Counted from the first letter of the stretch, positions 33,160 through 43,010 are shown. The stretch: DNA of 64,000 nucleotides from Devosia sp. A8/3-2 (GCA_025452255.1 CP104974.1:1241001-1305000), one strand, 5' to 3'. Translations and numbers: made by a program. The notes: generated by a model not told the origin, from the sequence alone.

Positions 33160-34121
33160 ATGCGCTATGCCCTTTCCGGTTCGGCCCCGGTGCATGCCAG
33201 CATTTTCGGCATTGCCTTTGTGGGCTTTGCTCGGCCGCAGCCCGAGGATGCTGCCGCCGGGCGCGGTGAGTGTGGACATTATTTCGATCACCTCGGTCTC
33301 GAGTAACGAGACCGCGACCCCGGAGGAGGGCGCCTCGGAGAATTTGCGCTCATCCGGTGGGGAAGTTGTGCCGGTGACGCCGAGCGAAACGCTCGAACCG
33401 GTCGAGCCCGAAACGCAAGTCGCAGAAGCTCCGGTCGAACAGGCCGAGCCGCCCGAGCCGGTCGAGCCGCCGGTTGAGACCGCTATGGCTGAGCCTATTG
33501 AGGCCGAACCCGTCGAGCCGGCGAGCGAGACGATGGACATGGCCGTGCTGGCGACGCCGATTGCTAGCCCCGAGACCGTGGAGATGATTGCGCCCATGGC
33601 AGCTGAGGCGCTCGGAGCCGGCGGAAGTGAGCGATTTCAATGCCGCTCCGGTGCCCCGGACCCTCAGTTTCGAGCGGCCCAGCGCGCCCACCCAGCGGCC
33701 CCGACCCCAGCAGCAGCCGACGCAGCAGGCCTCGCGTGAGGCCACGAGGCCCCCGCCGCCGGCCGGCAATAGCGGGCAAAGCAATGCCGACAGTGCCGCC
33801 GCCCGCGCTACTGCCGGCCAGCAGGGGCAGGGCAGCGGCGGGGCTTCGCAAATGGCATCCCGGCAGAACCGAGTGTCGCGGCGGCTGAACAATGCCAAGC
33901 GCCGTCCACGCTCGGCCGGGGACGCGACCGGGACCGCGGTGGTGCGATTCACTGTCTCGGCCGGCGGCGGGCTGGCGGGCGTGAGCCCGGTGCGCTCGTC
34001 CGGCAATCCGGTGCTCGACCGGGCGGCCGTCGACGCCGTCACGCGGGCCGCGCCCTTTCCGCCGCCGCCCAGCGGCGGCAACGAGACTCCGGGCGTTCCG
34101 GTGGATTTCACGCGCGGCTAG
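33160..34121 (+). CDS. tonB: energy transducer TonB (frameshifted)
   Basis: Links the ExbBD motor to the outer-membrane heme receptor. The start gives a short cytoplasmic tail and one membrane helix (VHASIFGIAFVGFA). A long Pro/Glu/Val-rich spacer follows (EPVEPETQVAEAPVEQAEPP). The C-terminal TonB domain has GTAVVRFTVSAGGGLAGVSPVRSSGN then LDRAAVDAVTRAAPFPPPP. The frame changes near 33225 and near 33625. Total ~320 aa, a usual length for alphaproteobacterial TonB. Confidence 0.85.
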
Positions 34122-34190
34122 CGGCGCTGGCAATGCTGCGCTGGGTTATTGCCGCTGGCGGGTTTTCGGCTCGGCATTTTTCGCAAGAAA

Positions 34191-34222
34191 ACGGAGGTTC
34201 CCGCCTGCGCGGGAATGACTCC
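34191..34222. repeat. extragenic palindromic repeat (CGGAGGTTCCCGC type)
   Basis: TTCCCGC-CTGC-GCGGGAA (34198-34215) preceded by ACGGAGG and followed by TGACT: the same core as the element after pbpC at 23775-23801. It lies between tonB and the hydroxyproline cluster. Confidence 0.65.
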
Positions 34223-34284
34223 TTGGGTTTGATAGACTCCCTCAGCAACCGACGAGCTCACGGCACATTTTCGCAGCCAATTTT

Positions 34285-34305
34285 TATTGTCGACAAACTA
34301 AATAC
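34285..34305. promoter_or_regulatory. GntR-type operator upstream of the DapA-family gene
   Basis: Contains TTGTCGACAA (34287-34296), a perfect 10-bp palindrome. The wider 21-bp site matches the one at 38483-38503 (opposite orientation) at 20 of 21 positions. It is 51 bp before the start codon at 34357. The gntR-like gene of the cluster is the natural binder. Confidence 0.7.
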
Positions 34306-34356
34306 AAAACTCTAAATCTGACTGCAGCGACGCATTGCGACAATGAGGAATTAGAC

Positions 34357-35270
34357 ATGCAAAAGAGTGATTTCCACGGTGTGCTGCCCGCGATCACCAC
34401 CAAGATGACGGCGGACCAGCAGGTCGATCTCGACGGTGTCAAAGCCGACGTGGTGTTTCAGATCGAGGGTGGGGTCGACGCCATCGTGGTCTGCGGTTCA
34501 CTGGGCGAGGCCTCGAGCCTGACGGTCGCCGAAAAGCTCGCCATCGCCAAGGCTGCCATCGAGGCAGCGGCGGGCCGCGTGCCGGTGCTGCTGACCATTG
34601 CCGAAGACTCGACCAGTGTTGGCGCGGCGCTCGCAGCCGAAGCCGAAAAGATCGGTGTCGAGGGGCTGATGGTGCTGCCGGCCATGCGCTATCTGGCTGA
34701 TGACCGCGAAGTGGTCGTGCATTACCGCGCCATCGCCGCGGCCTCGAACCTGCCGATCATCGTTTATAACAATCCCCGGCCTATGGCATCAACATCACCG
34801 CCGAAATGCTCAAGGAGATGGCCGACGAGCCCAAATTCGTCGCCATCAAGGAATCGACCGGCGACACGCGTCGCATCAACGAAACCATCAATGCGGTGGG
34901 TGATCGGTATCAGCTGCTGACCGGCGTGGACGATCTGGCGCTAGAGAGCCCGGTACTGGGTTGCCATGGCTGGATTGCGGGTCTGGTCGTCGCCTTCCCC
35001 AAGGAGACTGTGGCCATCTACAAGCTGGTGCAGCAGGACCGCATCAAGGAAGCCATGGAAATCTACCGCTGGTTCCTGCCGCTGCTGCATCTCGATATCG
35101 GCCCCAAATTCGTCCAGAACATCAAGCTGTGCGAAGCCATCGTGCGCGGGACCTCGCCTGTGGTGCGCCAGCCCCGGCTGGAGCTGGTTGGGGACGAGGA
35201 AAAGGCCATTCGGGCCGTGGTTGAGCAGGGTCTGAAGACGCGGCCGGATTTGGCGAAGTACGGGTTCTAG
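34357..35270 (+). CDS. dihydrodipicolinate synthase family protein, probable pyrroline-4-hydroxy-2-carboxylate deaminase (frameshifted)
   Basis: TIM-barrel class I aldolase-type lyase, ~304 aa. CGSLGEASSLTVAEK matches the G(S/T)TGE phosphate/carboxylate loop of the DapA family, VYNNP carries the conserved tyrosine region, and the Schiff-base lysine is in AIKEST. The frame changes once near 34781. In bacteria a DapA-family deaminase converts pyrroline-4-hydroxy-2-carboxylate to 2-oxoglutarate semialdehyde in trans-4-hydroxy-L-proline breakdown. The adjoining epimerase and FAD oxidase genes, and an operator shared with the gntR side, support that role over lysine synthesis. Confidence 0.8.
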
Positions 35271-35290
35271 TCTCCGGCGCTTTTACACCC

Positions 35291-35398
35291 ACAATGTCAT
35301 CCCGGCGCAAGCCGGGATCTATGCTGAAGGCCACCCCTACCATCCAGTGTGGGGTTAGTGCACAGCATGGATTCCGGCCTGCGCCGGAATGACTCCGT
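35291..35398. repeat. extragenic palindromic repeat (two-hairpin type)
   Basis: CCCGGC-GCAA-GCCGGG (35301-35316) and ATTCCGGC-CTGC-GCCGGAAT (35371-35390) repeat the layout and the second hairpin of the element at 6457-6546. It lies between the convergent deaminase and epimerase genes and may terminate both. Confidence 0.7.
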
Positions 35399-35424
35399 GG
35401 GGTGGAATGCCTAGGGTTGTCCCC

Positions 35425-36425
35425 TCAGTTGACCGTAAACCCCTTCACGAACGGGTCGCGGTCATCGAGGAAGATCGTGTTGTAGCCGGTGATCCGAGCT
35501 TGCCCCGCGATCGAGGGCACGATGGCGTCGTAGGGCCCGACCTTGGTGGCGGATTCAACCCGGCCGACAAACAGGCTCCCGATGATCGATTCATGCACGA
35601 AGCTCTCGCCCACCTTGAGCTCGCCGCGCGGCTTTCTGGGCTAGACGCGCCGAGGTGCCGGTGCCGCAGGGCGAGCGGTCGATGGCTTTTTCGCCGTAGA
35701 AGACAGCATTGCGGGCATCGGCTTTGGGGTTCACTGGGGCGCCGGTCCACATCACATGGCGCAAGCCATTGATGGTGGGGAATTCGGGGTGCTGGAAGGT
35801 GTATTTCTCGTTGATCAGCCACCGCCACGGGCGAAAGCTGCTGGATATCGAAGGCCGAGAGCTGGTTCATATCGGTGAAGCCGTGCTGCGGTTCGAAAAT
35901 GGCGTAGAAATTGCCGCCATAGGCGACGTCGAACTTGAGCGGGCCCAAGCCGGGCAGGTCGATATCAAGCCCGGTTGCGTAGAGGAATGAGGGCACATTG
36001 GTGATGCGCACGTCGATCACATGGCCCGCATTGTCCATGGTGTATTCGGCCTCGATAATGCCGGCAGGCACTTCGAGCCGCAGCTTGCCCGGCGTCTTGG
36101 GCGTGACCGAGCCCTCCTCGATCATCACCGTCACCGTACCAATCGTGCCATGGCCACACATGGGCAGGCAGCCCGAGGTTTCGATGAAGAGGATCGAGCC
36201 GTCCACATCCTCGCGCAAGGCGGGATAGAGGATCGAGCCGCTCATCACGTCATGGCCGCGCGGCTCGAACATCAGGCCGGTGCGGATCCAGTCATATTCG
36301 GCCACGAAATGCTCGCGGCGGGCGTTCATCGTATCGCCCTTGAGGTCGGGTCCGCCCCCGGCCACGACGCGGACCGGATTGCCGCAGGTATGGGCGTCGA
36401 TACAGAAAAAGCTCTTCTTGCTCAT
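35425..36425 (-). CDS. 4-hydroxyproline 2-epimerase, proline racemase family (frameshifted)
   Basis: Cofactor-independent epimerase that interconverts trans-4-hydroxy-L-proline and cis-4-hydroxy-D-proline. The two catalytic cysteines are visible in SGCLPMCGHGTIG (residues ~85-97) and DRSPCGTGTSA. FFCIDAHTCGNPVRVV is the usual N-terminus. The frame shifts near 35820 (after SPVAV) and near 35650; the joined length is ~333 aa. It is 6 bp downstream of the FAD oxidase stop's neighbour, reading in the same operon as the oxidase and the gntR gene. Confidence 0.85.
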
Positions 36426-36431
36426 GATGGC

Positions 36432-37663
36432 CTATTGGAAGCGGGTAATGCTGAAAGGGGCGAGCGCCGGATCGGCGGGCGCGTCGGCGATGAGGCCGGC
36501 CACCAGCCGCGCGGTGACCGCGCTCAGGGTCAGGCCCAGATGGCCGTGGCCGAAGGCATAGACGATGCGATCATCGCCCGGATGACGGCCGATGACGGGC
36601 AGGGAATCGGGCGTCGAGGGGCGGCGGCCCATCCATTCCTTGCCGCCTTCAGGCAAAGCCGGCACATAGCGCCGCATCTTGGTGCGCATGGCCTTGGCGC
36701 GAGCGAAATTTGGGGCGGTGTCGGGCTTGGCCAATTCCACCGCGCCGCCCACCCGCAATCCATCGACCAGCGGAGAAGCGATAAAGCCATGATCGGCAAA
36801 GCCCACCGGCATGGGCAGGTTCCAGTCCAGATCGGTGAAGGTGGTATTATAGCCGCGCTCGTTTTCCAGCAGCACTTTGGCGCCCAGCCCCCGCACCAGA
36901 TCACGCGACCAGACGCCAGCGGCGACGACCACTTTGTCGAAGGTTTCTCGGCCCGATGCCGTGGTGACCGTGATGCCGGTTTCCGTCTGTGTTAGCCGGC
37001 TCACCTTGGCTGGCACCAGCTTGGCGCGGGTGCTGATGAATGTCTGATAATGGCGCAGAATGGTGAGCGGATCTGACGCCGTCCAATAGCTGGGCTGATA
37101 GACGGCACCGGCAAAATTGCCCTCCAGTTGCGGCACCAATTGGCGCGCACGCTCGGGGGTGATGCGCTCGAAATCATAGCCCAATGCGGCCTTGACCACG
37201 CCGGCTTCATGCAGGGCGGCGGCGACGCTTTTTTCGCTGTCATGCACCGAGACATAGCCAGTCTGGCGCAAATGACCGGAAAGGCTCCCCTTGTGGCCCA
37301 GCGCTTCATGATCAGCCAAGGCCGTAGTCATCAGCAGCGTCAGCGCCTCACGCGCCTTGGCGCCGCGGGCCGGGGTGGCCGAGGCGAGGAAGGCGAGCAG
37401 CCGGGGCAAAAGCGCCGGCACATCGGTCCAGCGCAGGGTCAGCGGACCCAGCGGATCGAGCAACCAACCCGGCACCGCCGACAGAATGCCGGGGCTGGCG
37501 ATCGGCGCGATTTCGGGCAGGGCGATCAGCGAGGCATTGCCTGATGAGGTGGGCAGGCCATCGGGCTCGGGCTCGAACACCGTGACGTCATGGCCCTGAT
37601 CGATCAGCCGGTGGCAATGGCGGCGCCGATAATGCCGGCGCCGGCAATGGCGATACGGGCCAT
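36432..37663 (-). CDS. FAD-dependent D-amino-acid (D-hydroxyproline) dehydrogenase (frameshifted)
   Basis: DadA/DAO-type flavoprotein, ~410 aa. The N-terminal FAD-binding fold reads ARIAIAGAGIIGAAIA, then VTVFEPEPDGLPTSSGNA. A C-terminal substrate and FAD loop reads RRPSTPDSLPVIGRHPGDDRIVYAFGHGHLGLT. The frame shifts once near 37610. In hydroxyproline breakdown it oxidises cis-4-hydroxy-D-proline to pyrroline-4-hydroxy-2-carboxylate, linking the epimerase (35425-36425) and the deaminase (34357-35270). Its start overlaps the gntR stop as TAATG. Confidence 0.83.
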
Positions 37664-38419
37664 TAGCGGGCTTCCGTGAGCGTGATGTTGGCTGCGGTAT
37701 CGCGGGCGATATAGCTCTGGATTTGCCGCACGATCTGGGCGGCATGTTCGGCACCCAGCCGAGTCGGCGAGGTCGGCATTGCCTGCCTCGATGGCGGCGA
37801 CCATGGCGCCGTGTTCGTCCACATATTGGCGCGGCAGCTTGTCGTCGAAGGAGGAATAATAGAGGCGCAGGATGCGCCGGCCTTCGTCGAGCAGCCGCAC
37901 GAAGAGATTGGTGAAATAGACATTGCCACCGGCTTCGGCGATGGCCATGTGGAAATCGCGATTGGCTCGGATCATGCCTAGCGCGTCGCGCCGTGCCACG
38001 GCTTCGGAATAGGCGCCTTCAAAGCCGCGAATAGCCAGCAAATGTTCGGGCCGGTGATGCACTGCCGCCGAGCGCGTGGTGACGCGATACATCAGCGCCG
38101 TGGCTTCGAAATAGAGCGGCAGCCGCACGAAATCGATGGTCGACACCACCGTGTTGCGATTGGGGAGTGTGGTCACCAGCCCTTCGCCCGAAAGCCGCAC
38201 CAGCGCCTCGCGGATCGGGGTGCGCGACATTTCGAATTGTTCGGACAGGCTCGATTCGTCGAGCGGGCTGCCCGGCTCTAGCTCGAGTTCGAGAATGGAT
38301 TGGCGCAGCCGCTCATAGACGGTCTGGGCGCCTTGCCCGCGTACGCGGCCACTGGCGGGGGCTTCGGTGGCCGGTTTGGTTTTTTGGGTCTTGGCCATGG
38401 CCATGTTCACCTGCTCCAT
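37663..38419 (-). CDS. GntR family regulator, FadR/FCD subfamily (frameshifted)
   Basis: Transcriptional regulator of the hydroxyproline cluster, ~252 aa. The N-terminal winged helix is visible (TVYERLRQSILELELEPG, then LSEQFEMSRTPIREALVRLSGEGL), and the C-terminal all-helical FCD effector domain carries RDFHMAIAEAGGN and YVDEHGAMVAAIEAGNADLA. An extra G near 37765 shifts the frame before LGAEHAAQIV. The gene is first in the minus-strand unit, and a TTGTCGACAA operator lies 64 bp or more upstream. Confidence 0.85.
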
Positions 38420-38482
38420 AGGCTTGGTGCCCGCTCAGGCCTATCGCTTGTCAGCCAGCCGACGCGGTTTCAAGCGTACATC

Positions 38483-38503
38483 GTATTCAGTTTGTCGACA
38501 ATA
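38483..38503. promoter_or_regulatory. GntR-type operator upstream of the gntR/epimerase operon
   Basis: TTGTCGACAA (38492-38501) within a 21-bp site that equals the reverse complement of 34285-34305 except for one base. It lies between the divergent gntR and lysR genes. Confidence 0.7.
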
Positions 38504-38570
38504 TGGTCTTTGCACTGTCCGCCGGTTCGCCTTAGCTCTAGCCGCGCGAAAATGGCAAGGATCGACGGCA

Positions 38571-39620
38571 ATGGATGATGAACGAGCAGGCGCAAAGATC
38601 AAGCGCGCCGGCAGCACCAAATCGTCCGCGCGCCAGAAGGCCGGCGAGGTTACGCTGCATCAATTGCGGATTTTCTGGGCGGTGGCCCGCTCGGAGACGC
38701 TGACCAAGGCGGCCAAGCAATTGGGGCTGGCGCAGCCCTCGCTGTCCCAGCAATTGAGCAAGCTCGAAGCCAATGTCGGCACGCTGCTGTTTCATCGCCG
38801 CTCCAATGAAATGGTGCTGACCGAGGCGGGTGCTTATCTGCTGCCCAAGGCCGAGCAGGTCTTGCGCAATATGCGCGAGCTGGAAGATGGGCTGGGCCAA
38901 TTCAGCGGCGGCAAGCGGCTGACGCTGCGGCTGGCGGGGATCAATTCGGTGCTGCGCGTGCTGCTGCCCGCCGCCATCGGCAGCATGCAGAGCCAGTTCC
39001 CCGAAGTCGATTTCGACATTCAGGAAAGCGCGCCTGCCGATATTTTGGAACTGCTCTATGGGCGGCGGGTCAATATCGGTCTGCTCGCGGCCAATTCAGT
39101 GGCGCAGGCCGGTGTCGGCTTTGTGCAAATCCCGTTGATTGAAGACCCTTATGTACTGGTCGTGCCTGAGGCGCTCACGCTCGATGGTATTGCCGATCCG
39201 CAGCGTGAATTGCCGCAAGAGCAGCTAGCGCTGCTCAACCAATCCATCCAGTTCACCTTTGGCAGCCAGCAGGCCAATCGGGTGGCCGATTGGTATGATC
39301 GGCTCTTGCCACAGCATCGGGTCGTCGCGCAATGCCGCAGTTTTGAAACGGCGATTGGCTCGGTGCGGGCCGGGTCCGGGGTGTGCCTCGCCCCGGCGCT
39401 CGCCACTATTGCCGGCAATGGTCCGCCCGGTGGAGTCAGGCTCTACCGCGTCAAGGCGCCGCCGCGCCGTATCGTGGCTTTGGTGCCCTCGCAATATCGC
39501 CGCGCCGAGCCCTATGCGAGCCTGCTCGACCTGTTGCAGCAGACTTCGGCGGCCTACGTTTTGCCCGGGATAATGCCGACGCCGCCGTTTCTGGCGGTGG
39601 ATACAGAAGAGGATTTCTAG
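38571..39620 (+). CDS. LysR family transcriptional regulator
   Basis: Intact regulator, 349 aa. A ~25-residue basic leader precedes the HTH (LHQLRIFWAVARSETLTKAAKQLGLAQPSLSQQLSKLE, residues ~29-66). The substrate-binding domain reads LTLRLAGINSVLRVLLPAAI and GIGLA-like GSGVCLAPALA. Sequence and position resemble LysR proteins found beside PQQ genes. pqqA starts 112 bp downstream on the same strand, so this gene may control PQQ synthesis; control of the divergent gntR operon is less likely because that has its own operator. Confidence 0.85.
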   Translation: MDDERAGAKIKRAGSTKSSARQKAGEVTLHQLRIFWAVARSETLTKAAKQLGLAQPSLSQQLSKLEANVGTLLFHRRSNEMVLTEAGAYLLPKAEQVLRNMRELEDGLGQFSGGKRLTLRLAGINSVLRVLLPAAIGSMQSQFPEVDFDIQESAPADILELLYGRRVNIGLLAANSVAQAGVGFVQIPLIEDPYVLVVPEALTLDGIADPQRELPQEQLALLNQSIQFTFGSQQANRVADWYDRLLPQHRVVAQCRSFETAIGSVRAGSGVCLAPALATIAGNGPPGGVRLYRVKAPPRRIVALVPSQYRRAEPYASLLDLLQQTSAAYVLPGIMPTPPFLAVDTEEDF

Positions 39621-39732
39621 GCGCTACCAGCACTATAGGCAAAAGCAATCGCTGCCATAGAGTGCGTTGCGGCCCGCCAATCGTCACCCTCACCGCCAGC
39701 GGCAATGGTGCCGCATTGTGAGGAGACCTGAA

Positions 39733-39813
39733 ATGGCCCGGAAGAAACCAACCATCGTTGAAGTTCCCGTCAGCATGGAAATCAACATGTACGCTTGCGC
39801 CACGCGCAAGTAG
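39733..39813 (+). CDS. pqqA: PQQ precursor peptide PqqA
   Basis: 26-codon gene: MARKKPTIVEVPVSMEINMY followed by ACATRK. The Glu and Tyr that become PQQ are spaced as E-x3-Y (residues 16 and 20, EINMY), as in all PqqA peptides. AGGAGA lies ~9 bp before the ATG. The tail after the Tyr is ACATRK, where many PqqA have FANR-like tails. Directly upstream of pqqB. Confidence 0.88.
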   Translation: MARKKPTIVEVPVSMEINMYACATRK

Positions 39814-39839
39814 GCATGGGCCTGCCGCGAGCACGGATA

Positions 39840-40737
39840 ATGATCAAAATAGTCATTCTGGGCTCCGCGGCAGGCGGTGGCCTGCCGCAATGGAATTGCG
39901 GATGCGACAATTGCCGGGCAGCGCGTGGCAGCGAGCCGTCCTTGCGCGCCAGCCGGGCCTCGATCGCCATGAGCGGGGATGGCGAGCACTGGTTTCTGAT
40001 CAATGCATCGCCCGATTTGCGCCAGCAGATCATCGACACGCCGGTGCTGCATCCGCGCGCTCTGAGGCACAGCCCGATTGCCGGGGTGATCCTGACCAAT
40101 GGCGAGGTGGATGCGGTGACCGGCCTGCTCTCGCTGCGCGAAGGCTCGCCCTTTGCCCTTTATGCGCATCAGCGCGTGCAGGAGATTTTGCGGGCCAACA
40201 GCATTTTCAATGCGCTCAATCCGGAGAAGGTCAAGCGCATCGCCATCGAAACCGGCGTGGCGTTCAGAACCGACGCTGCCTGATGGCTCGGGCTCTGGGC
40301 TCATCATCGAGCCTTTCATCGCCCCCGGCAAAACTGCGCTTTATCTCGAAGGCGCGGCCGACAATGACGAGGGCGACACGCTGGGCCTGCGCATCACCCG
40401 CAACGGCAAAACCCTGATTTTCCTCGCCGCCTGCGCTGCTGTCACGCCCGAAGTGGCGGAAAAACTGGCTGGGGCTGATCTGGTGTTTTTCGACGGTACG
40501 CTGTGGCGCGACGACGAATTGATTGCCACGGGCCTCGGGCAAAAGACCGGGCAGCGCATGGGCCATATCGCCATGGATGTGGCCATATCAGCGCTCGCTG
40601 ATCTGGGGATCGGCCGCAAGGTCTTCCTGCACATCAACAATTCGAACCCGGCTCGGCGGCGCGATGCGCCCGAGCGGCTGCAAGCAGAACGAGCAGGATG
40701 GATCATTCCTGCCGATGGGATGGAGATGACGCTTTGA
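39840..40737 (+). CDS. pqqB: PQQ biosynthesis protein PqqB (frameshifted)
   Basis: Metallo-beta-lactamase-fold oxygenase that hydroxylates the cross-linked peptide's tyrosine. MIKIVILGSAAGGGLPQWNC then CDNCRAAR is the classic N-terminus with the zinc CxCxxC cysteines, and INASPDLRQQI and LTNGEVD(A)VTGLL follow. An extra A near 40270 (TTCAGAACC for TTCGAACC) shifts the frame before PTLPDGSG. The C-terminal part has VFFDGTLWRDDE and HINNSNP. Total ~298 aa, as in other PqqB. Confidence 0.9.
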
Positions 40738-40742
40738 CAGAA

Positions 40743-41497
40743 ATGACAGCTTTTTCGGTCGCGTCCGACGCGGTACTCAATAGCGCCGAAGATTTGGAAG
40801 CGCAGCTGCGCGCCATCGGCGCCACCCGCTACCACAATCTGCATCCCTTCCATCACCTGCTGCATGGCGGCAAGCTCAACAAGGGCCAGTGCAGGCCCGG
40901 GCGCTCAATCGCTACTATTATCAAAGCTCCATCCCGCTCAAAGACGCAGTCGTCATTTCCGCTTCCGCGACCGGGCGACCCGCATTGAATGGCGGCATCG
41001 CATCGAGGATCACGATGGCGATGTGGGCAGCGAGGGCGGTATCGAGCGCTGGCTGCAGCTGACCGCGGGCACGGGGCTCGACAATGATTATGTCGAGATC
41101 CGCCGAGGGTATTTTGCCTGCGACGCGCTTTGCGGTGGATGCCTATATCCATTTCGTTCGGGATCGCAGCCCGCTCGAGGCTATTGCCTCTTCGCTCACC
41201 GAACTCTTCGCGCCGAACCTGCATGAAGAGCGGATTTCGGGCATGCTCGAGCATTACGACTTCATCAATCCGGGCGTGATGACCTATTTCAAGCGCCGCT
41301 TGGAACAGGCCCTGCGCGACGCCAATTTCGCGCTCGATTACGTCAAGGCCAATGCCAAGACCCCCGCCGAGCGGCAGGCGGTGTGTAATGCGCTGATCTT
41401 TAAAACCAATGTGCTCTGGGTGCAGCTCGACGCGCTCTATCACGCCTATGTCGAGGGGCATGTGCCGCCCGGCGCTTTCGTGCCGGCCGCGTCATGA
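40743..41497 (+). CDS. pqqC: pyrroloquinoline-quinone synthase PqqC (frameshifted)
   Basis: Cofactor-free oxidase for the final eight-electron oxidation to PQQ. ATRYHNLHPFHHLLHGGKL and the later RYYYQSSIPLKDA-like stretch are diagnostic, with catalytic residues in the YHxxHPF(H) region and in the RRIED region (WRHRIEDHDG). ELFAPNLHEERISGMLEHY and ALYHAYVEG are near the C-terminus. The frame changes near 40888, 40953 and 41098. Total ~251 aa. Its stop overlaps pqqD as ATGA. Confidence 0.88.
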
Positions 41498-41817
41498 GTG
41501 GCTTTGTCGCCCCGGCCACCCGCCGCCGCATGAGCGTCAGCGAGGCCAGTGTGCCCACTCTGGCGCGCGGCACCAAATTGCGGCTCGATGAAACCCGGCA
41601 GCGTTGGGTGCTGCTGGTGCCCGAGCGGGTGATGGCGCCCGACGAGATCGCCGTCGAAGTGCTCAAGCTTTGCGACGGGCAGCGCAGCGTCGCTGACATT
41701 ACCGATCATCTGGCTGGTATCTACAACGCGCCACGCGAGGAGATTGCCGGCGACATTATTGCCATGCTGCAGGATCTGGCGGATTCCGGCTTTCTGGTCG
41801 AGGCGGCAAAGCCATGA
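41494..41817 (+). CDS. pqqD: PQQ peptide chaperone PqqD
   Basis: RiPP recognition element that delivers PqqA to PqqE, 107 aa, intact. It has the winged-helix pattern LARGTKLRLDETRQRWVLLVPERV and LKLCDGQRSVADITDHLAG. It overlaps pqqC and pqqE by ATGA at both ends, so the three are co-translated. Confidence 0.92.
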   Translation: MSGFVAPATRRRMSVSEASVPTLARGTKLRLDETRQRWVLLVPERVMAPDEIAVEVLKLCDGQRSVADITDHLAGIYNAPREEIAGDIIAMLQDLADSGFLVEAAKP

Positions 41818-43010
41818 GTCCGACAATGAGCGATGCCAGCCCGGTGCTGGTCGATGCCAATGATGGCCTCGCAATTCTGGAAGGTCAGTCCGTGGCGCAG
41901 GCCTATGGCATTCCGCTGGCGGTGTTGCTGGAGATGACCCATCGCTGTCCGCTGCAATGCGGCTATTGCTCCAATCCCGTGGAAATGGAGCGGGCGGGCA
42001 ATGAACTGAGCACCGACGAGTGGAAAAAAGTGCTGACCGAACTGGCCGAAATCGGTGTGTTGCAGGTGCATTTTTCCGGTGGCGAACCCAGCGTGCGCAA
42101 GGACTCGGTCGAGCTGGTGCGCCATGCCAATGATCTGGGCCTCTACACTAATCTGATCACCTCGGCCGTGCTGATCACCAAAGAACGCCTGACCGAGATT
42201 GCCGATGCGGGGCTGGCCCATATCCAGATCAGCTTTCAAGCCAATGATCCGGCGCTGGCCAATCGCATTGGCGGCTTCAAGAATGGCCATGCCAAAAAGC
42301 TCGAGGTCGCGCAATGGTCGCGCGAGCTGGGCCTGCCGCTCACCGTCAATGCGGTGATGCACCGGCAGAACCTGCATGAGCTGCGCGCGATGATTGCGCT
42401 GGCTGTGCAGCTCGACGCCGACCGGATCGAAGTCGCCAATGTGCAATATTATGGCTGGGCGCTGAAGAACCGCGCCGCTTTGATGCCCACGATCGAGCAG
42501 ATCGACGAGGCCACCGCAATCGTCGAGGAAGAGCGCGTGCGGCTGCGCGGTATTCTCGACATCGATTTCGTGGTGCCAGACTATTATGCCCTGCGCCCCA
42601 AGAAATGCATGGGCGGCTGGGGGCGGCAATTTTTCAACATCACGCCCTCGGGCAAAATCCTGCCCTGCCACGCGGCCGAGACGATTACCGAACTCAATTT
42701 TGAATCGGTGCGCTCCAACCATTCCATCGCCCGGATCTGGCAGAATTCGGACGCCTTCAACCGCTATCGCGGCACCGGCTGGATGCCCGAGCCGTGCCAG
42801 AGCTGTGCCTTCAAGGAGATCGACTATGGCGGCTGTCGGTGCCGGGCTTTTGCCCTGACCGGCAGCGCCGGCAATACCGATCCGGCCTGCCATCTCTCGC
42901 CATTGCATGAGAGCATTTTCAAAACCGCCGAGCGGGAATCCAGCGAGGGCGGCGACCGCTTCATCTATCGCAATTTCTCCGGCGGCACGCTGGAGCCCGA
43001 ACTGCCATGA
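41814..43010 (+). CDS. pqqE: radical SAM enzyme PqqE, PqqA peptide cyclase
   Basis: Catalyses the Glu-Tyr carbon-carbon cross-link in PqqA, 398 aa, intact. The SAM-cluster motif CxxxCxxC is in THRCPLQCGYCSNP (residues ~43-56). FSGGEPSVRKD is the second radical-SAM motif. The SPASM cysteines are in KKCMGGWGRQFFNITPSG, LPCHAAE, CQSCAFKEIDYGGCRCRAF and DPACHL. Overlaps pqqD and the following hydrolase gene by ATGA. Confidence 0.94.
   Translation: MSPTMSDASPVLVDANDGLAILEGQSVAQAYGIPLAVLLEMTHRCPLQCGYCSNPVEMERAGNELSTDEWKKVLTELAEIGVLQVHFSGGEPSVRKDSVELVRHANDLGLYTNLITSAVLITKERLTEIADAGLAHIQISFQANDPALANRIGGFKNGHAKKLEVAQWSRELGLPLTVNAVMHRQNLHELRAMIALAVQLDADRIEVANVQYYGWALKNRAALMPTIEQIDEATAIVEEERVRLRGILDIDFVVPDYYALRPKKCMGGWGRQFFNITPSGKILPCHAAETITELNFESVRSNHSIARIWQNSDAFNRYRGTGWMPEPCQSCAFKEIDYGGCRCRAFALTGSAGNTDPACHLSPLHESIFKTAERESSEGGDRFIYRNFSGGTLEPELP

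Noticed and set aside
40264..40290. Programmed frameshift or truncated PqqB
   Set aside because: No slippery heptamer or stimulatory structure; a single extra base restores normal PqqB, and similar shifts occur throughout the window.
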